Shown piece after piece: positions 37,271 to 45,392 of a stretch of DNA of 50,564 nt. The notes beneath the pieces are model-generated. The model saw only the letters and a program-made list of their open reading frames with translations. It did no database searches and was not told the DNA's origin. Positions within the stretch are counted from its first letter, which is position 1. Each line of letters starts with the position of its first letter. The position numbers were made by a program, and so were the translations under genes. The stretch is from Halorussus litoreus (GTDB taxonomy: Archaea; Halobacteriota; Halobacteria; Halobacteriales; Haladaptataceae): assembly GCF_003382685.1 (NCBI RefSeq), contig NZ_KZ859515.1, positions 8,623 through 59,186 of the forward strand, given 5' to 3'.

Positions 37271-38032
37271 ATGAACGCGACGCTCGACCACGTGATGATG
37301 CGCGTCGAGGACCTCGACGCGACGCTCGACTGGTACGGGACCCACCTCGATTACGAGGAGAAGGGCCGGTGGGAGGCCGACACCTTCACGAACGTCTACC
37401 TCGGTCCCGAGGGCGTCCACGAGGAGGGCGCGCTGCTGGAGATCACCTACAACCACGACGGGCGGTCGTACGAGTTGGGCGACGCGTGGGGCCACATCGC
37501 CGTACGGGTCGACGACGTGTACGACGCCTACGAGCAGTTGATGGACGAAGGCGTCGAAGACTACCGCGATCCCGACTCCTGCGGTGGCTCCTACGCCTTC
37601 GTCAAAGACCCGGACGGTCACGAGGTCGAGATCGTCGAGCGCGACTACGGCGCGCCGTGGAGCCTCGACCACACGATGATCCGGGTCGAGGACGCCGACG
37701 AGTCGCTCGGGTGGTACACCCGCAAGCTGGAGTACGAGCACACCGGCCGCTGGGAGTCCGACACCTTTGCGAACTACTTCCTGAAGCCCGAGGGCGCGGC
37801 CGACGAAGCGATGGCCGTGGAACTCACGTACAACTACGACGGGCGCACGTACGACCTGGGCGACGCGTGGGGCCACCTGGCGGTCCGAGCCGACGACCTG
37901 CGCGACGACTGGGCGACGCTGATGGAGCGCGAGGCCGAGGACTACCGCGACCCCGAGTCCTGTGACGACCGCTACGCGTTCACCACGGACGCCGACGGCC
38001 ACGAGATCGAAGTGGTCGAGCGCGACGAATAA
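37271..38032 (+). CDS. Two-domain VOC/glyoxalase I-like protein
   Basis: A 253-residue tandem VOC protein. Each half keeps a candidate His/Glu/His/Glu metal set: domain 1 in LDHVMMRV, LLEITYNHDG, WGHIAVRV and HEVEIVE; domain 2 in LDHTMIRV, AVELTYNYDG, WGHLAVRA and HEIEVVE. The two halves are very similar to each other (for example ELGDAWGH versus DLGDAWGH), so they arose by duplication. The domains would form one or two metal sites of glyoxalase I type. Haloarchaea do not use glutathione, so the thiol cofactor is open (gamma-glutamylcysteine is the known haloarchaeal thiol). The start at 37271 follows a TATA-like CCTTTTCG about 30 bases upstream. Confidence 0.85.
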   Translation: MNATLDHVMMRVEDLDATLDWYGTHLDYEEKGRWEADTFTNVYLGPEGVHEEGALLEITYNHDGRSYELGDAWGHIAVRVDDVYDAYEQLMDEGVEDYRDPDSCGGSYAFVKDPDGHEVEIVERDYGAPWSLDHTMIRVEDADESLGWYTRKLEYEHTGRWESDTFANYFLKPEGAADEAMAVELTYNYDGRTYDLGDAWGHLAVRADDLRDDWATLMEREAEDYRDPESCDDRYAFTTDADGHEIEVVERDE

Positions 38033-38226
38033 ACGAGAGTATTAATTCCTGTCCGAGTAAAATCCCGGATACGAACGTCCCTCGGGCGGGTTTCGCGCGG
38101 GAAACGCCGTATTTCTTTAAATTGGTAACGAGAGCGAGAGGAGCAACACCGGATTACGCAACGGCCGATTACGGCCGCTGAGGGCCGTGAGAAGCGTTGA
38201 CGACCCTCTTGCGAGACCACAAAGCA

Positions 38227-38370
38227 TTTATAACCGCGGCTTAACCCTTTGAGTGTACCCCTACCCATGGTGGCAGTAGTAAGTACAGACGGCCCACGCC
38301 CGGTGCGGTGCCGGGTTGCCGCGAGGGCCAGCGGAAAGATGCTGTCGCCGACCGAACAAACAACCAAACC
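38227..38370 (+). promoter_or_regulatory. S-layer gene promoter and long leader
   Basis: TTTATAA at 38227-38233 is a strong TATA box. With the start about 25 bases later, the leader before the ATG at 38371 is about 110 nt, unusually long for a haloarchaeal gene. It contains CCCGGTGCGGTGCCGGG-type pairing. Abundant S-layer transcripts are expected to be stable. A second TATA-like CTTTAAATT lies near 38114-38122. Confidence 0.6.
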
Positions 38371-40905
38371 ATGACAAGCAAAACAGACAAGGTTCGTGGC
38401 ATATTCCTTGCTGCACTGTTGGTCGTCTCTGTGTTCGCCGCGTCCGCACCGGTGAGCGCATACAACCAAGAGAACGCAGTCGGGAACGCAAGTGTCACGT
38501 TCAGCGATCAGATGTCCGACGGGACAGTGACAGTCGAAGTTGGTAGCATAGATGGAAGTGTCTCCGGTGCCCAAGTTGCAGTCTTCACCGAGGGCGGGTT
38601 TGACAGCGCTAGTCAAGCCTCTGACGCACTGGCCACCACTGGCACAAGTGCTGACTCAGTCGAAACCCTAGACATTGGCAGTGCCAATGTTAATGACGGA
38701 GATACGTACGTTGCTGCTATCATCGACGACAGCGACACCCTGCTGGACTCCGACACTGCAACCCTAACGGCTGCTTCGGTAACGCAGGATAGCGTCGTCT
38801 TCCAGGGTGAAACCTACTCCTGGAACGCAAAAGCTGACGCTGGGACGGGAGACGGCAATTCGGCTTACGACAATACTGCCGATACTCACTCGTACGTCCT
38901 GCGCTCGGGTAGCACCGCAGATGGTGCGGACAATAGCTACGAGCGGGACCTGAACGTGGGCCCGAACGGCTGGGTCACGATTGACACGTCTGACCTCGAC
39001 GGTCAGTACTACGTCACCAACAACGGTGCGGGTACGGCTGACGTGTCGTTCGAGGTTGCGTCCCAGAAGATGGACGCGGAGTTCGCCTCGGACAGTGTGA
39101 CGACCGAGGGTTCGGTCGACCTCGACCTGACCTCGTCGAGTAACAACTACGTGGCCAACATCTCGGCCGACGGCCTCGACGAAAGCGAACTCGACACGCT
39201 CTTCGATGGTGACGCCGAGGAAGCCGGCGGTGACAGTGACGGCGCCATCCAGAAGAAGATCACCAACACCGACACGACGCTGAGCGCCGACTTCGGCGCC
39301 TCGGAAGTCGACACGGGTAACTACACGTTCACCGTGGGCACGACGACCACGGCCGCCGAAGACACCGCGAACATCACGGTCAAGGAGCCGGGCGACATCG
39401 AAGCCCAGCTCTCGGGCGACACCGTCTACCAAGAGCGCGGTGACGTTGCCGAATTCAACGTCTCGCTCGCCAACACCAAAAGCGCGAACGTCACCATCGG
39501 TGGGACGGACGTCAACTGGAAGGTCAACTTCACCGCCATCGACAACGACGAGGATGGCTACGTGGTTGTCCAGCTCAACACCTACAACACTGACGAAGGC
39601 ATCGACAGTGACGGTGGGACCGCGAACGTGAACCAGAACATGGTGACGGCCGAATCCGGCAGCATTAGCTTCACCGAGTACCCCAACACGGACGACGTCG
39701 ACATGGGGACCCACACGTACGACGGTGACACGTGGACCCAGGGCGGTCTCGACAACCCGATCGCGACGGGTTCGTACACGGTGACGGCCGCAACCAGCGC
39801 TGACTCGACCGACTCGAAGACCCAGCTCGTCGTGAACGAGCCATCGCTCGAGAGCGTCGACATCTGGACGAAGCCCAGCGCCGACAGCACGCCTGACGAA
39901 TTCGACGAACTCAACGAGCACTTGACCGAAAGCAGCACGGTCGCGTACGACGACTACGCGATCGTCGAAGCCCAGGCGTCCGGTATCTACGGCTTCCTCG
40001 ACAGCGACGCCACGGTGGCCGACCTGAACGCGGACCCGAACGCCAACATCGATGGCGTTGATGACACCACCCGGCAAGGTCTAAACGTCACGCTGACGCA
40101 GACGAACGCCGGCGCGAACGTGAACGGCGACGTCGTCTACGGCCAAGATGCTGAGTCGGTCCTGGTCGACAGTGAGAACAACACGTTCTACGTGGTGTAC
40201 AACACTGGCGACGGTGACTTCAGCGCAGGCGACGAGTTTGCGGCGAACGTCAGCCTCACCGGCGGCACGGACGGCTACAAGCTGCTGAGTGCTGACAGCG
40301 ACGAAGAGGTCAGCGGTGACCTCTCGGTTGATGCACGGGAAGTCAGCTTCTCGAACATCAACGACTCGGACGTCATCGAGATCCCCGCGAGCGAGAACGC
40401 GACTGTCAGTGGCGAGACCAACCTCGCGCCTGGCACCGAGTTCAGCGTTGACGTCGAGACCAGCAACGTCCTCGAGAGCACGTCGGTCGAAGTCACCGAC
40501 GACGGCATGTTCGAGACTAGCTTCGACTTCAGCGAGATGAGCGTCGGCACCGAAGCGACGGTGAGCGCATCGAACGCGGGTCTCACTGACGCTAACTCGG
40601 ACGTCATCGACGCGATGTTCGTCGAGCAGACCGACGAGCCCGCGACGACGACCGAGACGACGGAAACGACCGAGACGACGGAAACGACCGAGACGACGGA
40701 AACGACCGAGACGACGGAAACGACCGAGACGACGGAAACGACCGAGACGACGGAAGAGACTGAGCAGACGACCGAAGAAACGGAGGAGACCACCACCACG
40801 GAAGAGCCTGACGACAACGGTGGCGGCATCCCCGGCTTCGGCATGATGGTTTCGCTTGTCGCACTCGTCGCGGCAGCGCTGCTGGCTCTCCGCCGCAGCA
40901 ACTGA
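38371..40905 (+). CDS. csg: S-layer glycoprotein with PGF-CTERM tail
   Basis: An 844-residue surface protein. The signal peptide runs to about residue 30 (FLAALLVVSVFAASAPVSA). The body is Asp/Thr/Ser-rich with about a dozen N-x-S/T sequons (NAS, NIS, NYT, NIT, NVS, NVT, NFT, NNT, NAT). Near the C-terminus is a Thr/Glu stretch from an 18-base tandem repeat, a likely O-glycosylated stalk. It ends GIPGFGMMVSLVALVAAALLALRRSN: PGF motif, hydrophobic helix and basic tail. The PGF tail is the known target of archaeosortase A, whose gene is next but one feature downstream. The ATG at 38371 begins the signal peptide. Confidence 0.95.
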   Translation: MTSKTDKVRGIFLAALLVVSVFAASAPVSAYNQENAVGNASVTFSDQMSDGTVTVEVGSIDGSVSGAQVAVFTEGGFDSASQASDALATTGTSADSVETLDIGSANVNDGDTYVAAIIDDSDTLLDSDTATLTAASVTQDSVVFQGETYSWNAKADAGTGDGNSAYDNTADTHSYVLRSGSTADGADNSYERDLNVGPNGWVTIDTSDLDGQYYVTNNGAGTADVSFEVASQKMDAEFASDSVTTEGSVDLDLTSSSNNYVANISADGLDESELDTLFDGDAEEAGGDSDGAIQKKITNTDTTLSADFGASEVDTGNYTFTVGTTTTAAEDTANITVKEPGDIEAQLSGDTVYQERGDVAEFNVSLANTKSANVTIGGTDVNWKVNFTAIDNDEDGYVVVQLNTYNTDEGIDSDGGTANVNQNMVTAESGSISFTEYPNTDDVDMGTHTYDGDTWTQGGLDNPIATGSYTVTAATSADSTDSKTQLVVNEPSLESVDIWTKPSADSTPDEFDELNEHLTESSTVAYDDYAIVEAQASGIYGFLDSDATVADLNADPNANIDGVDDTTRQGLNVTLTQTNAGANVNGDVVYGQDAESVLVDSENNTFYVVYNTGDGDFSAGDEFAANVSLTGGTDGYKLLSADSDEEVSGDLSVDAREVSFSNINDSDVIEIPASENATVSGETNLAPGTEFSVDVETSNVLESTSVEVTDDGMFETSFDFSEMSVGTEATVSASNAGLTDANSDVIDAMFVEQTDEPATTTETTETTETTETTETTETTETTETTETTETTETTEETEQTTEETEETTTTEEPDDNGGGIPGFGMMVSLVALVAAALLALRRSN
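40651..40755 (+). repeat. 18-base tandem repeat in the S-layer gene
   Basis: The unit ACCGAGACGACGGAAACG occurs five times without a change and then partly (ACCGAGACGACGGAA). It encodes Thr-Glu-Thr-Thr-Glu-Thr. Length is a multiple of three, so gain or loss of units keeps the frame. Confidence 0.9.
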
Positions 40906-40921
40906 ATAGCTGACTAACCAC

Positions 40922-40950
40922 CGAACCCTTCCGGGTTCGATTCGTTTCGC
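40922..40950 (+). terminator. Possible terminator of the S-layer gene
   Basis: The hairpin CGAACCC-TTCC-GGGTTCG begins 17 bases after the stop codon and is followed by ATTCGTTTCGCGG, which is only moderately T-rich. Confidence 0.45.
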
Positions 40951-41146
40951 GGTTCCATTCTTTCGGACGCTACGTCGGATAGCGACGGCTCCGCGCGACT
41001 ATCTGTGGGAAGCTACCGATGCGGAACAACCGGCACGGAAACACCAGCGTGGAAACGCCGCGTTTCCTCGCCGGTAAGCCGCGGGTAACGCTCTCAGCTC
41101 CGAGCCGTCAACTCTTTATCGCGGGCGCGCTTTCGTCCGTACAACC

Positions 41147-42136
41147 GTGACTACGCCGCTGCCGGACGAACTCGCGTGGCTCACCGGGTCGACCGACGCG
41201 CTCGCGTGGCTCGTCGTGGGACTGTTCGTCGCCGCCGTCGCGCTCGACTGGTACGACGGCGACCGGGGCGTGGGCCGGGCACGCTACCTCGCGGCCGCTG
41301 CGTGGGTCGTCTTCGGCGTGTTCTGGCTCGTGCTGTTCCCACACTTCGCGTTCGTGCAGCGCAGCTTCATCGAGGGCGCGCTCAGCCTCGCGGCGCTGCC
41401 GGCGTGCCTGTACGCCGCCTACCTGCTCGTGGACGGCCGCGAGACGCTGTTCTTGCTGTCGCGAGCGGTCGCGTTCATGGGCCTGATCTACCTGCCGTTC
41501 TCGTTGCTCTTCCCCGCGAAGTCGGCGCTCATCGAACTCGTGACGTGGCAGGGCGAGATCGTGATGGACGCGCTGGGCTACGGCGCGGACTTGCACGTCG
41601 TCGAGCGCCAGGAGGTGACCGGCGGCGACGGGATCATCCGCGGGCAGTACCTCTTCCCGAACGACCAGTTGGGTGACTTCAGAGTCGACGTCCTGCTGGC
41701 CTGCACCGGCCTCGGGAGCATGGCCATCTTCGGCGGGCTCATCGCCGCGGTGCGGGCACCCATCCGGCGCAAACTCCGAGCGCTCGCCATCGCGGTGTCG
41801 GTCATCTGGGTGCTGAACCTCGCTCGCGTGGTGTTCATCACGCTCGCCTTCAGCCAGCAGTGGCTCCAGATCTTCGTCGACCCGACGATGGCGCTGGTGG
41901 GCTACGACAATCCCAACATGGTGTCGTACTTCATCTCCGACCGCATCATCGCTCAGAGCCTCTCGGTGGTCGCGCTGGTGGGCATCGCGTGGGCGGTCGC
42001 CCGCGAACTCCCCGAGTTGCTCACCGTCGGCGAGGACGTGCTGTACATCGCCACCGGTGACGAGTACGACCTCCACGAGGCGGTGAACGCGAAGGCCTCG
42101 GAGACGGCTGTTCGGGCCGACGGTGAAGGCGACTAA
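41147..42136 (+). CDS. artA: Archaeosortase A (PGF-CTERM transpeptidase-like)
   Basis: A 329-residue integral membrane protein with about eight helices that processes PGF-CTERM proteins and replaces the tail with a lipid anchor. The catalytic Cys is C186 in LLACTGLGSM; basic residues R227 (NLARVVFI) and R266 (SDRIIAQSL) follow. Their spacing (41 and 39 residues) is the same as C173, R214 and R253 reported for Haloferax volcanii ArtA. It starts with GTG at 41147; a further-upstream start is not supported. It lies about 240 bases after its likely main substrate, the S-layer gene. Confidence 0.93.
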   Translation: MTTPLPDELAWLTGSTDALAWLVVGLFVAAVALDWYDGDRGVGRARYLAAAAWVVFGVFWLVLFPHFAFVQRSFIEGALSLAALPACLYAAYLLVDGRETLFLLSRAVAFMGLIYLPFSLLFPAKSALIELVTWQGEIVMDALGYGADLHVVERQEVTGGDGIIRGQYLFPNDQLGDFRVDVLLACTGLGSMAIFGGLIAAVRAPIRRKLRALAIAVSVIWVLNLARVVFITLAFSQQWLQIFVDPTMALVGYDNPNMVSYFISDRIIAQSLSVVALVGIAWAVARELPELLTVGEDVLYIATGDEYDLHEAVNAKASETAVRADGEGD

Positions 42137-42229
42137 TTCGAGGATCGAAGCGTCTTCTCTGCGATTCCCATTTCTACTCGTCTGGCGTTGCGTTCGGCGA
42201 CTTTTCGTGTCTCCTTGGATTACTTTCGA

Positions 42230-42677
42230 CTCCGGCGCGCGCGAGCAACGCGCGCGAGGTCTTCGGGAGCGTAGCGACCGAAGGCTCGTCGGAGCTTGTC
42301 TCCGACGGTGGACGAGTGGGCGAAGCGAACGATGAGGCTGGGGAGGTGTGAGGTTGCGGCGACTCATGTGTATCAGCAATAGCTAGCTTCACTGTAACTT
42401 CTCTGGGAGTGGACGAAATCATAGCTAGCTACTGCTTTCGCCTCGGCGTGACCGCAACAGCACCGCAGCCTCAGACCTCCCCAGCCTCCCGCGTTGCTCA
42501 CTTCGTTGTCTCCGAAAATCACAGATTTTCGGGATGACGAGAGAGCTTCGCTCTCTCGAATCACGCTACTCGTCCCTCGCACGCTTTGGCGCGAGATGAA
42601 CTCGCGCCGTGGGAGCAGAGCTCCCACGAGCCTGCGCTCGGTTCTCTCGCGCAGACGCCAGCGCGCGCCGGGGTGGA
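42230..42677 (+). repeat. Composite intergenic hairpin element, copy 4
   Basis: Cores are about 42371-42390 and 42422-42435. Nested perfect hairpins include 42512-42532 (CCGAAAATC-ACA-GATTTTCGG), 42538-42558 (CGAGAGAGC-TTC-GCTCTCTCG), GTGGGAGC-AGA-GCTCCCAC and the end hairpin 42588-42608 (GGCGCGAG/CTCGCGCC, loop ATGAA). CTTCGG-GAGCGTAGCGA-CCGAAG in the left arm shares its loop with copy 1's CCTCGG-TCGCTACGCTT-CCGAGG. It lies between convergent artA and dph5. Confidence 0.85.
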
Positions 42678-42743
42678 GTGACGAGAGTAGCGCACGCCCG
42701 TCGAAAAGAGCAGCTATCGAAGCGAGGGAGAAAATCGCCTGTA

Positions 42744-43559
42744 CTACTCTCCCTCGACCAATTCCTCGGGCGCATCGCCCAGGGTTTCCAACGCGTCCGC
42801 CTCGACGTGGTGGAGGTCGCCCGGAACCACGAGCAGGTGGAGCGGGTCGCCGAAGTCCTGGTCGGCCAGCGCCGACAGCCGGTCGGCGACGACCAGTGGT
42901 TCGGGACTCCCGGCGCGGGCCACCACGACCGCCAGCACGTCCTCGTAGTCGTCGGCCAGCACTCGGGCAGCGTGGTCGGCGGTCATGTACTCCTCGCGCT
43001 CGTCGTCGTGGCTCGACGAGCCCTGACGACTGCTCGGTTTGTCGACCTTGATGTCCAGATAGACGAGCGTGTGGAGCCCGCGCTCGCGGTTCTCGTCGAG
43101 CGCGTCGGTGACGCTCGCTGGCACACCGTCCGCGCCGTGGGCGTAGTCGAACGGCAGCGTGGTCGCCTTGCCGAACCGGTAGTTCTGGAGGCCGGTCAGC
43201 CCGCTGGCGGCCGACTCGGCGGTCGGCGCGTGGACGACCCTGGTGTCGATGCCCCGCTCCTCGGCACGGAGCCGCAGGTCGACGTGCGTGGTCGAGATCA
43301 TCGTGTCGCCCGCGGTGAGGAAGGCGGCCTCGCCCTCGGACGCGGCCCGGAGGATGGCCTCGGGGTCCTGCTCGACGCCCGCGCGGTCCCGGACCTCGAT
43401 CTCGGCGTCGTGGTAGGCTTCGAGGTCCGCGACGCTCGCGCCGAGGAGCCGGCTGGTGTAGAACTCCGCGAAGACTTGGTCGGCGTCCCGCAAGGCCTCC
43501 CGCCCCTCGACCGTGATGGAGCGCTCGTCGTAGAGCCCGAGCCCGATGAACGTGAGCAT
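42744..43559 (-). CDS. dph5: Diphthine synthase (Dph5/DphB)
   Basis: A 271-residue SAM methyltransferase that trimethylates the modified histidine of elongation factor 2 in diphthamide synthesis. The N-terminus MLTFIGLGLYDERSITVEG has the GLGLxD signature. FLTAGDTMISTTHVDLRL, HAPTAESAASGLTGLQNYRFG and the C-terminal VVVARAGSPEPLVVAD follow the family. A short insertion with SSRQGSSSHDDEREE occurs near residue 190. The ATG at 43559 was chosen; GGCTATAG about 27 bases upstream is a TATA box. The longer frame upstream only reads through a GCGGTT-rich repeat. Confidence 0.93.
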   Translation of the reverse strand: MLTFIGLGLYDERSITVEGREALRDADQVFAEFYTSRLLGASVADLEAYHDAEIEVRDRAGVEQDPEAILRAASEGEAAFLTAGDTMISTTHVDLRLRAEERGIDTRVVHAPTAESAASGLTGLQNYRFGKATTLPFDYAHGADGVPASVTDALDENRERGLHTLVYLDIKVDKPSSRQGSSSHDDEREEYMTADHAARVLADDYEDVLAVVVARAGSPEPLVVADRLSALADQDFGDPLHLLVVPGDLHHVEADALETLGDAPEELVEGE

Positions 43560-43613
43560 GCCGACGACTACGGGTCGGATGCGGCTATAGCCTTTCGAGT
43601 CGCGCCTCGCGTT

Positions 43614-43930
43614 CGCGGTTGCCGTAGCGTTTGCTGGTGTGGTGGCGGTTACGAGTGCGGATGCGGGTGCGGTCGCGGTTGCAGTCGCTGAAGCAGTTGC
43701 GGGTCCGGTCACCGTCGCGGTCGCGGTTGCGGTTCTCACGGGTTCAACGGTTGCTCCGTCCGATGATTCTGTGCGAATCGTCTTCGAATGCGCAACGGCA
43801 ACCGCGACTGCCTCCGCAACGGCGACCGCCGGTATTCTTGAGCCTGTGAGGACCGCAGCCGCAGTCGCAACCGCGATTGCCACCCACGCCACAGCAATCG
43901 CAACCGCCACCGCAACCGCGACAGCAACAG
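43614..43930. repeat. GCGGTT-type inverted hexamer array in the dph5/antiporter gap
   Basis: Bases 43614-43740 are enriched in degenerate GCGGTT/GCGGTC units and 43791-43930 in the inverse AACCGC units, so the two halves can pair. TGCGGTTCTCACGGG and, later, CCTGTGAGGACCGCA show the symmetry (13 of 15). The GCGGTTGCGGTTCTCA string also occurs in hairpin copy 1. The region has no gene; frames in it give meaningless Ala-Thr-Ala-Val repeats. Confidence 0.7.
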
Positions 43931-43999
43931 GATACGTTCCGAATACGTCTTTCAACGCCCAACGGAATTTTACGTCGAAGTAGCGTAGCCCGTGGTCGA

Positions 44000-45310
44000 A
44001 TGGCTGCCTACGAAGCCGCACTCCTACTCGTCGGTATCGCAATCTTGGGAGCCGTGGTGCTACCGCGGGTGCTCTCGGACAAGCCCATGTCGTTTCCGCT
44101 GATCTACGTCGTCGCCGGAATCGCGCTGTTCTCGCTGCCGCTCGGGGTCGAGATTCCCGATCCGGTCGAGCACGGCGACCTCGCCGAACGCCTCACCGAG
44201 TTCGTCGTCATCATCGCGCTGATGGGTGCCGGGCTGAAGCTCGACCGACCGTTCGACTTCCGAGCGTGGTCGAACACGTGGCGACTGCTCGCCATCACGA
44301 TGCCGCTGACCATCCTCGCGACCGCGGTGCTCGGCTGGGGCGTGCTCGGGACGCTGTTGCCCACCGCCGCGCTGCTCGGCGCGGTCGTCGCGCCGACCGA
44401 CCCGGTGCTGGCCTCCGACGTGCAGGCCACGCCGCCGACCGAGGAGGTCGACGAGGAGGCAGACCCCGACGAGCAGGAGGGCGAGGTCCGATTCACGCTC
44501 ACCTCCGAAGCGGGGCTCAACGACGGGCTGGCGTTCCCGTTCACCCACTTCGCCATCGCGATGGCCGCGGCCACGGGAGCCTCGACGCTGGACTGGGTCG
44601 GCGAGTGGTTCCTCGTCCACTTCCTCTACGAGATCGTTGCGGGAGTCGTGATGGGGTATCTCGCCGGACAGGTGCTCGCGCGCCTCGTCTTCAGCGAGGC
44701 GGTCACGACCCAGCTCGGCAAGGTCATGGAGGGCGCGGAGGCGCTGGCGGTCACGCTCATCGCGTACGGCGCGACCGAGGTCGTCCACGGCTACGGCTTC
44801 ATCGCGGTGTTCGTCGCGGCGCTCGAACTCCGCCACTACGAGTGGGAACACGAGTACTACGTCGCGCTCCACGACTACGCGGTGATGATCGAACGCATCG
44901 TGATGGCGACCGTGCTGGTGCTGTTCGGCGGGGCCATCGCCGGCGGCCTGCTCGCGCCGCTGACGCCCCTCGACGTTGCGGTTGCGCTCGTGATCATCTT
45001 CCTCGTCCGACCGGTGGCGGGCATGATCGGGCTCTTCGGCACCGCGATGTCGTGGAGCGAGCGCCTCGTCGTCTCGTCGTTCGGCATTCGGGGTATCGGC
45101 TCCTTTTACTATCTGGCGTTCGCGCTCAACGAGGCGTCGTTCGGCGAGATCGAACTGCTCGTCGCCGCGGAGAAGCTCTGGGCGCTGGTCGGGTTCATCG
45201 CGCTCACCTCCATCGTGGTCCACGGCATCTCTGCCAACGCCGTGATGAACTGGATGGAGCAACAACGCGAAGTCACGTCGACGACGGAGTCGCCGGCCGA
45301 CGCGCCGTAG
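44000..45310 (+). CDS. Cation:proton antiporter (CPA1-like)
   Basis: A 436-residue membrane protein with about twelve hydrophobic segments. Conserved elements are LGAVVAPTDPVLASDVQ and TSEAGLNDGLAFPF, with the ND pair that forms the ion-binding site in NhaP/NHE-type carriers. A charged loop of Glu/Asp (about residues 150-165) lies between them. It exchanges Na+ (or K+) for H+, important for a halophile's ion balance. ATTTTACG about 30 bases before the ATG at 44000 is a likely TATA box. The frame opens upstream through the repeat array, but the family starts here. Confidence 0.9.
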   Translation: MAAYEAALLLVGIAILGAVVLPRVLSDKPMSFPLIYVVAGIALFSLPLGVEIPDPVEHGDLAERLTEFVVIIALMGAGLKLDRPFDFRAWSNTWRLLAITMPLTILATAVLGWGVLGTLLPTAALLGAVVAPTDPVLASDVQATPPTEEVDEEADPDEQEGEVRFTLTSEAGLNDGLAFPFTHFAIAMAAATGASTLDWVGEWFLVHFLYEIVAGVVMGYLAGQVLARLVFSEAVTTQLGKVMEGAEALAVTLIAYGATEVVHGYGFIAVFVAALELRHYEWEHEYYVALHDYAVMIERIVMATVLVLFGGAIAGGLLAPLTPLDVAVALVIIFLVRPVAGMIGLFGTAMSWSERLVVSSFGIRGIGSFYYLAFALNEASFGEIELLVAAEKLWALVGFIALTSIVVHGISANAVMNWMEQQREVTSTTESPADAP

Positions 45311-45392
45311 TTTCGTCACGGGTGGGTACGGTTCGACCCGTGACGCGGGACCGAAGCGTCACGCTTACCGCGCCGCTCCGGCAAGTGGCCGT

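Noticed and set aside
40651-40755. Tandem repeat considered as a CRISPR array
   Set aside because: Units are contiguous with no spacers and lie inside the S-layer coding sequence.
7227-42677. Hairpin elements as classical MITEs of a nearby insertion sequence
   Set aside because: No transposase gene is present in the window, flanking direct repeats are not obvious and the nested stems covary, which is not typical of MITE decay. It is not ruled out at genome scale.
42744-44042. Longer dph5 reading frame starting at 44042
   Set aside because: The extra 161 residues come from the GCGGTT array and are Ala/Thr/Val repeats. The family begins at 43559, with a TATA box just upstream.
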